A DNA stretch of 64,000 nucleotides. Origin: Bugula neritina (taxonomy: Eukaryota > Bryozoa > Gymnolaemata > Cheilostomatida > Bugulidae). The position numbers and the translations under genes are program-made. The notes beneath the pieces are model-generated. The model was not told the origin of the DNA. It did no database searches and saw only the letters and a program-made list of their open reading frames with translations. Below are positions 60,976-64,000 of the stretch, in pieces (position 1 is the first letter of the stretch; the number at the start of each line of letters is the position of its first letter). The stretch lies in assembly GCA_964035545.1 (NCBI GenBank), contig OZ037770.1:4879662-4943661 (forward strand). Reading direction: 5' to 3'.

Positions 60976-63900
60976 CTACTGCTTAGAAACACGTCTACTC
61001 CTGACTGCATCAGCGTATGAAAAGATCGAGCAACGTGGTTGGGGTGCGTGATTAAGACTTTGTGCACCCGGCGGATGAATTTTATTTCTATTTCCGCCGA
61101 TGTAAAAGTTGATATTTTCGTGGTGTTGACAACTCCCACATTTGCTCGATTCTTTTCTCGTACGGTTTTCCCCTAGACTTTCATGTGTGCCGCTTTTAAC
61201 GCAGTCACATACGAAGTCCTTCAAGTATGCGGGGGGTTGCCTCGTACGCTGTCCCCTTTCTAGGGGGGGTGACACGCTTGCCGGTTCGTTAGTAGGGGCC
61301 TCTAATGGCGTCTCTACTTCACCGTCAGCAGTCACCTCTTCTTGTTCTCCGGATGGAGCCCCTCCCTCCGTGGGGGTTTGCACTTCCGGAACCGGCTCGG
61401 TTTCTGGAAGTGATGGAATCAGACTTGGCGGTGGCGGACACGCTTCTGTTGGCAGAAGCTGCCGCTCCTCTCTCACCAAGTTTTCTTCCCGCGGTATGAC
61501 CACTTCGTATTCAGGTCCATGCCGCCGTCGCCCGCGCGTTGTTGTCTGCCTTCTGGGCTCTAACAACGGGGGGGCTTCTCCCACTCCGCCGGGGCTAGCC
61601 CAATACGGTTTCAAGCGAGACTCATTCTGGATAGACACCTGTCCTGAGCGCTCAATCTTGTACGTATGATTGGGCATAGCCTCGACGACCACGTAGGGGC
61701 CTACGAACTTAGGCTTCAGCTTATCAGCCTGTCCGCGGCGCCTACGGTAATTGACCATCCACACCTTATCTCCCCTTTGATAGAGAGGGGGTTCATCGGA
61801 ATCTTCGTGCCGCACCTTCCACTGCTGTTGACGCAGTATATCGTGTGCGGCCTTCATCCGTTCCACTAGTTCACTGGCATACTCGTGAACCGAGTTGTCT
61901 TGCTCTGGAACGTGATAGGTGAGATGGTCAGGGACACGAGTCTCTCTCCCGAGCATCAAGAGGTTTGGGGTCTCACCAGTACTGGTGTGTGGGGTGCTAC
62001 GGTATGCACGCATGACTTGTGGCAACACCGTATCCCATTCCTCTTGACCTCGTCCAAGGAGGAGACTCCGGAGCGCATCACCTAGCATCCGGTTGTTGCG
62101 CTCCACCACCCCATTACCTTGAGGGTGGTAGGGGGTGGTCCTGCTCTGATTTACTCCCCAGAGGTGGCAAAGGTCGCTCATCAGTTGAGACTGGAATTGA
62201 GCGCCTTGATCAGAGTGTATCTGTTCGGGAAGCCCAAAATAACAGAATACATGTTGGTCTAGTGCCCTGGCCACTGTTGGGGCTGATGCATCTGGGATGG
62301 CCAGAGCATCCGCCCACCTAGTAAAGTGGTCGGTTAGTACTAGGATCCAATTATTGCCTCTGGGGGTCAGGGGCATGGGTCCGACCAGGTCTACAGCGAC
62401 TACTTGCCAGGGCCTGCCAGCATATAGCCTCCGCCGTCCTGCTTCACCAGGGGGGCGGCTATGTTTACTGGCCTGGCAGATCTCACACTGTTTGACTCTG
62501 AGCCGGACGTCACGCTCCATCTGCGGCCAATACCACCGGAGTCGTAATTTGGATATCACTCGCTTGACCCCTGCGTGGGCCTGCTTGTGAGTATCCCAAA
62601 TCAACTCACGGCGGATGGCTGTGGGGCAGACTACCCTCTTCCTCTCCGGGTGTCTGCCGCTGGCAGCTAGAGAGATGGTTAGCAACCCATCCTGCCCGAT
62701 CCGCAGCGAGTCCCAACGCTGACAGTATAGCCGGAACTCGGCGCATCCCTGTCTTATGCGTTCCTCGCTGGGTCGTCGCCCTTCCCGTTTGGCCCGGTAT
62801 ATGTCTGCCACGACTCCAGGCAGTTCTTCTTGGAGCTTCTTCAGCTCTCGAACATTACCGGCCAGTACAGGGTTGGCGCGGAGGTTTTGCACATCCTCCG
62901 GGGACTCATCAACTCTCTGCCTGAGTTGACCTTGATCCCAGTCAAACGGTGCTCCGTGATGAGCCAGCGTCTCCAACTCGCATCGCGGGGGACCTCCATC
63001 CCTCCTCTCGATGTTGAGACACTGTTTGCAACCTCCGTCAGGTCGGCGACTCAACCCATCCGCATTGCTGTGTCTCTTGCCCGGTCGATGTTCGATCCGG
63101 TATGAGAATTCAGCTAGGATTTCGAGCCACCGGGCGACCTGACTAGAGGGCTCTGCTCTCTTGCACAGCCAGATCAGCGAGGCATGATCCGTACGCAGCC
63201 GGAACTTCCTGCCATATAGGTATGGTCTGAAGTGCTTCACTGACTTGATTACTGCCAGCAGCTCCTTGCGGGTAGTGCAGTAATTTCGTTCAGCGGGAGA
63301 GAGAGACTTGCTGTAGTAGGCTACTACTACTTCTCGGCCTTCCTGCACTTGTGACAGCACAGCGCCAACATTCTGGTCACTGGCGTCCGTGTCTAGGATG
63401 TACTCCAGAGTGGGGTCTGGGTAGGCCAAGATGGGCGCCGTTAGTAGGCAACCCTTGAGGCGGTCGAACGCTTCTTGTTCGACTGGGGTCCACTGCCACG
63501 TCACTCCCTTTGCGGTGAGCCGGTTTAACGGCTGGGCTATGCCCGCAAAGTCTGGTATGTATTGCCTGTAATACCCTACCAGCCCCAAGAAAGCCCGGAG
63601 TCCGGTCAAGTCTTGGGGGGTGACCCAGTCTTCTACCGCCCGTACCTTTTCGGGATCCGTTGCCACGCCGTTTCGACCGACAACGTGCCCCAGGTACTTG
63701 ACCTCCGGCTGCAATAGAGCGCATTTGGAAGGTTTGAGCATGAGACCGGCACCTCGGAGTCTCTCGAAAACCTCCTGCAGACGACTGACATGTGTCTCGA
63801 AGTCTGGAGAGATTACGATGACATCATCGAGGTAGACCAGCAGTGTCTTCCAATGGAGTCCGCTAAGGACTTGTTCCATCAGCCTCTGGAAGGTGGCTGG

Positions 63901-64000
63901 GGCGGAGGTTAACCCGAAGGGCAGCACCTTCCACTTCCACAAACCGTCCCGTGTGATAAACGCCGCTTTCTCTTGGGCGTCGGGACTCAGAGGAACCTGC
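60976..64000 (-). CDS. pol: Ty3/Gypsy Pol polyprotein, C-terminal part (runs off window)
   Basis: The frame is open to the window edge, so the start, gag and protease lie outside. Visible in order: RT fingers/palm (FGLTSAPATFQRL, catalytic YLDD, YYRQYIPDF); RNase H with DTDAS, KELLAV, RTDHASL and HSNADGLSR; integrase zinc finger HKQAHAG...CEIC; integrase core AVDLVGPM, HSDQGAQF and GNGVVERNN with 35 residues between the last two acidic residues; a GPY/F module (KFVGPYVVVEAMPNHTYKI); then a Pro/Glu-rich tail of about 190 residues and a basic end. No stop or frameshift is seen. GC content is clearly higher than the surroundings. A classical Gypsy lineage, different from the element at 54-58 kb. 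Confidence 0.95.
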   Translation of the reverse strand, partial: QVPLSPDAQEKAAFITRDGLWKWKVLPFGLTSAPATFQRLMEQVLSGLHWKTLLVYLDDVIVISPDFETHVSRLQEVFERLRGAGLMLKPSKCALLQPEVKYLGHVVGRNGVATDPEKVRAVEDWVTPQDLTGLRAFLGLVGYYRQYIPDFAGIAQPLNRLTAKGVTWQWTPVEQEAFDRLKGCLLTAPILAYPDPTLEYILDTDASDQNVGAVLSQVQEGREVVVAYYSKSLSPAERNYCTTRKELLAVIKSVKHFRPYLYGRKFRLRTDHASLIWLCKRAEPSSQVARWLEILAEFSYRIEHRPGKRHSNADGLSRRPDGGCKQCLNIERRDGGPPRCELETLAHHGAPFDWDQGQLRQRVDESPEDVQNLRANPVLAGNVRELKKLQEELPGVVADIYRAKREGRRPSEERIRQGCAEFRLYCQRWDSLRIGQDGLLTISLAASGRHPERKRVVCPTAIRRELIWDTHKQAHAGVKRVISKLRLRWYWPQMERDVRLRVKQCEICQASKHSRPPGEAGRRRLYAGRPWQVVAVDLVGPMPLTPRGNNWILVLTDHFTRWADALAIPDASAPTVARALDQHVFCYFGLPEQIHSDQGAQFQSQLMSDLCHLWGVNQSRTTPYHPQGNGVVERNNRMLGDALRSLLLGRGQEEWDTVLPQVMRAYRSTPHTSTGETPNLLMLGRETRVPDHLTYHVPEQDNSVHEYASELVERMKAAHDILRQQQWKVRHEDSDEPPLYQRGDKVWMVNYRRRRGQADKLKPKFVGPYVVVEAMPNHTYKIERSGQVSIQNESRLKPYWASPGGVGEAPPLLEPRRQTTTRGRRRHGPEYEVVIPREENLVREERQLLPTEACPPPPSLIPSLPETEPVPEVQTPTEGGAPSGEQEEVTADGEVETPLEAPTNEPASVSPPLERGQRTRQPPAYLKDFVCDCVKSGTHESLGENRTRKESSKCGSCQHHENINFYIGGNRNKIHPPGAQSLNHAPQPRCSIFSYADAVRSRRVSKQ

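Noticed and set aside
61142-63835. Several plus-strand frames of 60-175 codons opposite the second pol
   Set aside because: Shadows in GC-richer sequence; no motifs, while the minus strand is a complete RT-RNase H-integrase frame.
1-64000. CRISPR array, operons or prokaryotic features
   Set aside because: Repeats are tandem microsatellites, LTRs or duplications; no spaced identical repeats, and genes have introns.

Overview
The window is nuclear DNA of an invertebrate metazoan. Genes are split by GT-AG introns, coding exons are sparse, the background is strongly AT-rich, and the mobile elements are animal types: two LTR retrotransposons, three LINE relics, SINE remnants and small inverted-repeat elements. 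Nothing looks prokaryotic. I cannot name the species.

Layout. (1) 1-15464 and 25617-41391 are direct copies of one segment of at least 15.5 kb, differing by about 1% where I compared them by eye. Each copy carries the same decayed LINE, the same 5 kb of cryptic simple sequence, a CT-rich minisatellite and the same plus-strand exons. In copy 1 those exons lead into two further exons (15548-16229) that read as the end of a caspase p10 subunit. Copy 2 stops short of these and is followed by another plus-strand exon (41926-42128) that reads as the end of a death-effector domain plus a membrane anchor. (2) Between the copies (15465-25616) lie a second LINE relic and the C-terminal half of a proline/hydroxyproline dehydrogenase gene (PRODH family, minus strand). 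(3) The N-terminal PRODH exons are at 52131-53084, so copy 2 lies inside a PRODH intron of about 28 kb. (4) 53937-58207 is a complete, young LTR retrotransposon, with 210-bp LTRs differing at one base and a perfect 5-bp target duplication, starting 0.85 kb upstream of the PRODH start codon. (5) 59.2-64 kb is the 3' part of a second Ty3/Gypsy element, cut by the window edge, with an extra zinc-finger ORF after pol.

Main observations. Five PRODH exons in 21.4-23.9 kb keep phase across every junction I could test. One intron is almost entirely a 772-bp inverted-repeat element, and removing that element rejoins the reading frame. The last two PRODH-like exons (20159-20865) are on the opposite strand, in the right phase but degraded at substrate-binding positions, which suggests an inversion that broke the gene (or an assembly error). 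The LTR element has a textbook -1 frameshift heptamer in its gag/pol overlap. A 343-bp TAA-flanked inverted-repeat element is present in copy 2 of the duplication and absent from copy 1.

Exon calls come from reading frames, splice motifs and recalled family motifs, without alignment software. The PRODH and retroelement calls are firm. The caspase/DED gene is probable in parts and incomplete: no p20 catalytic subunit was found.
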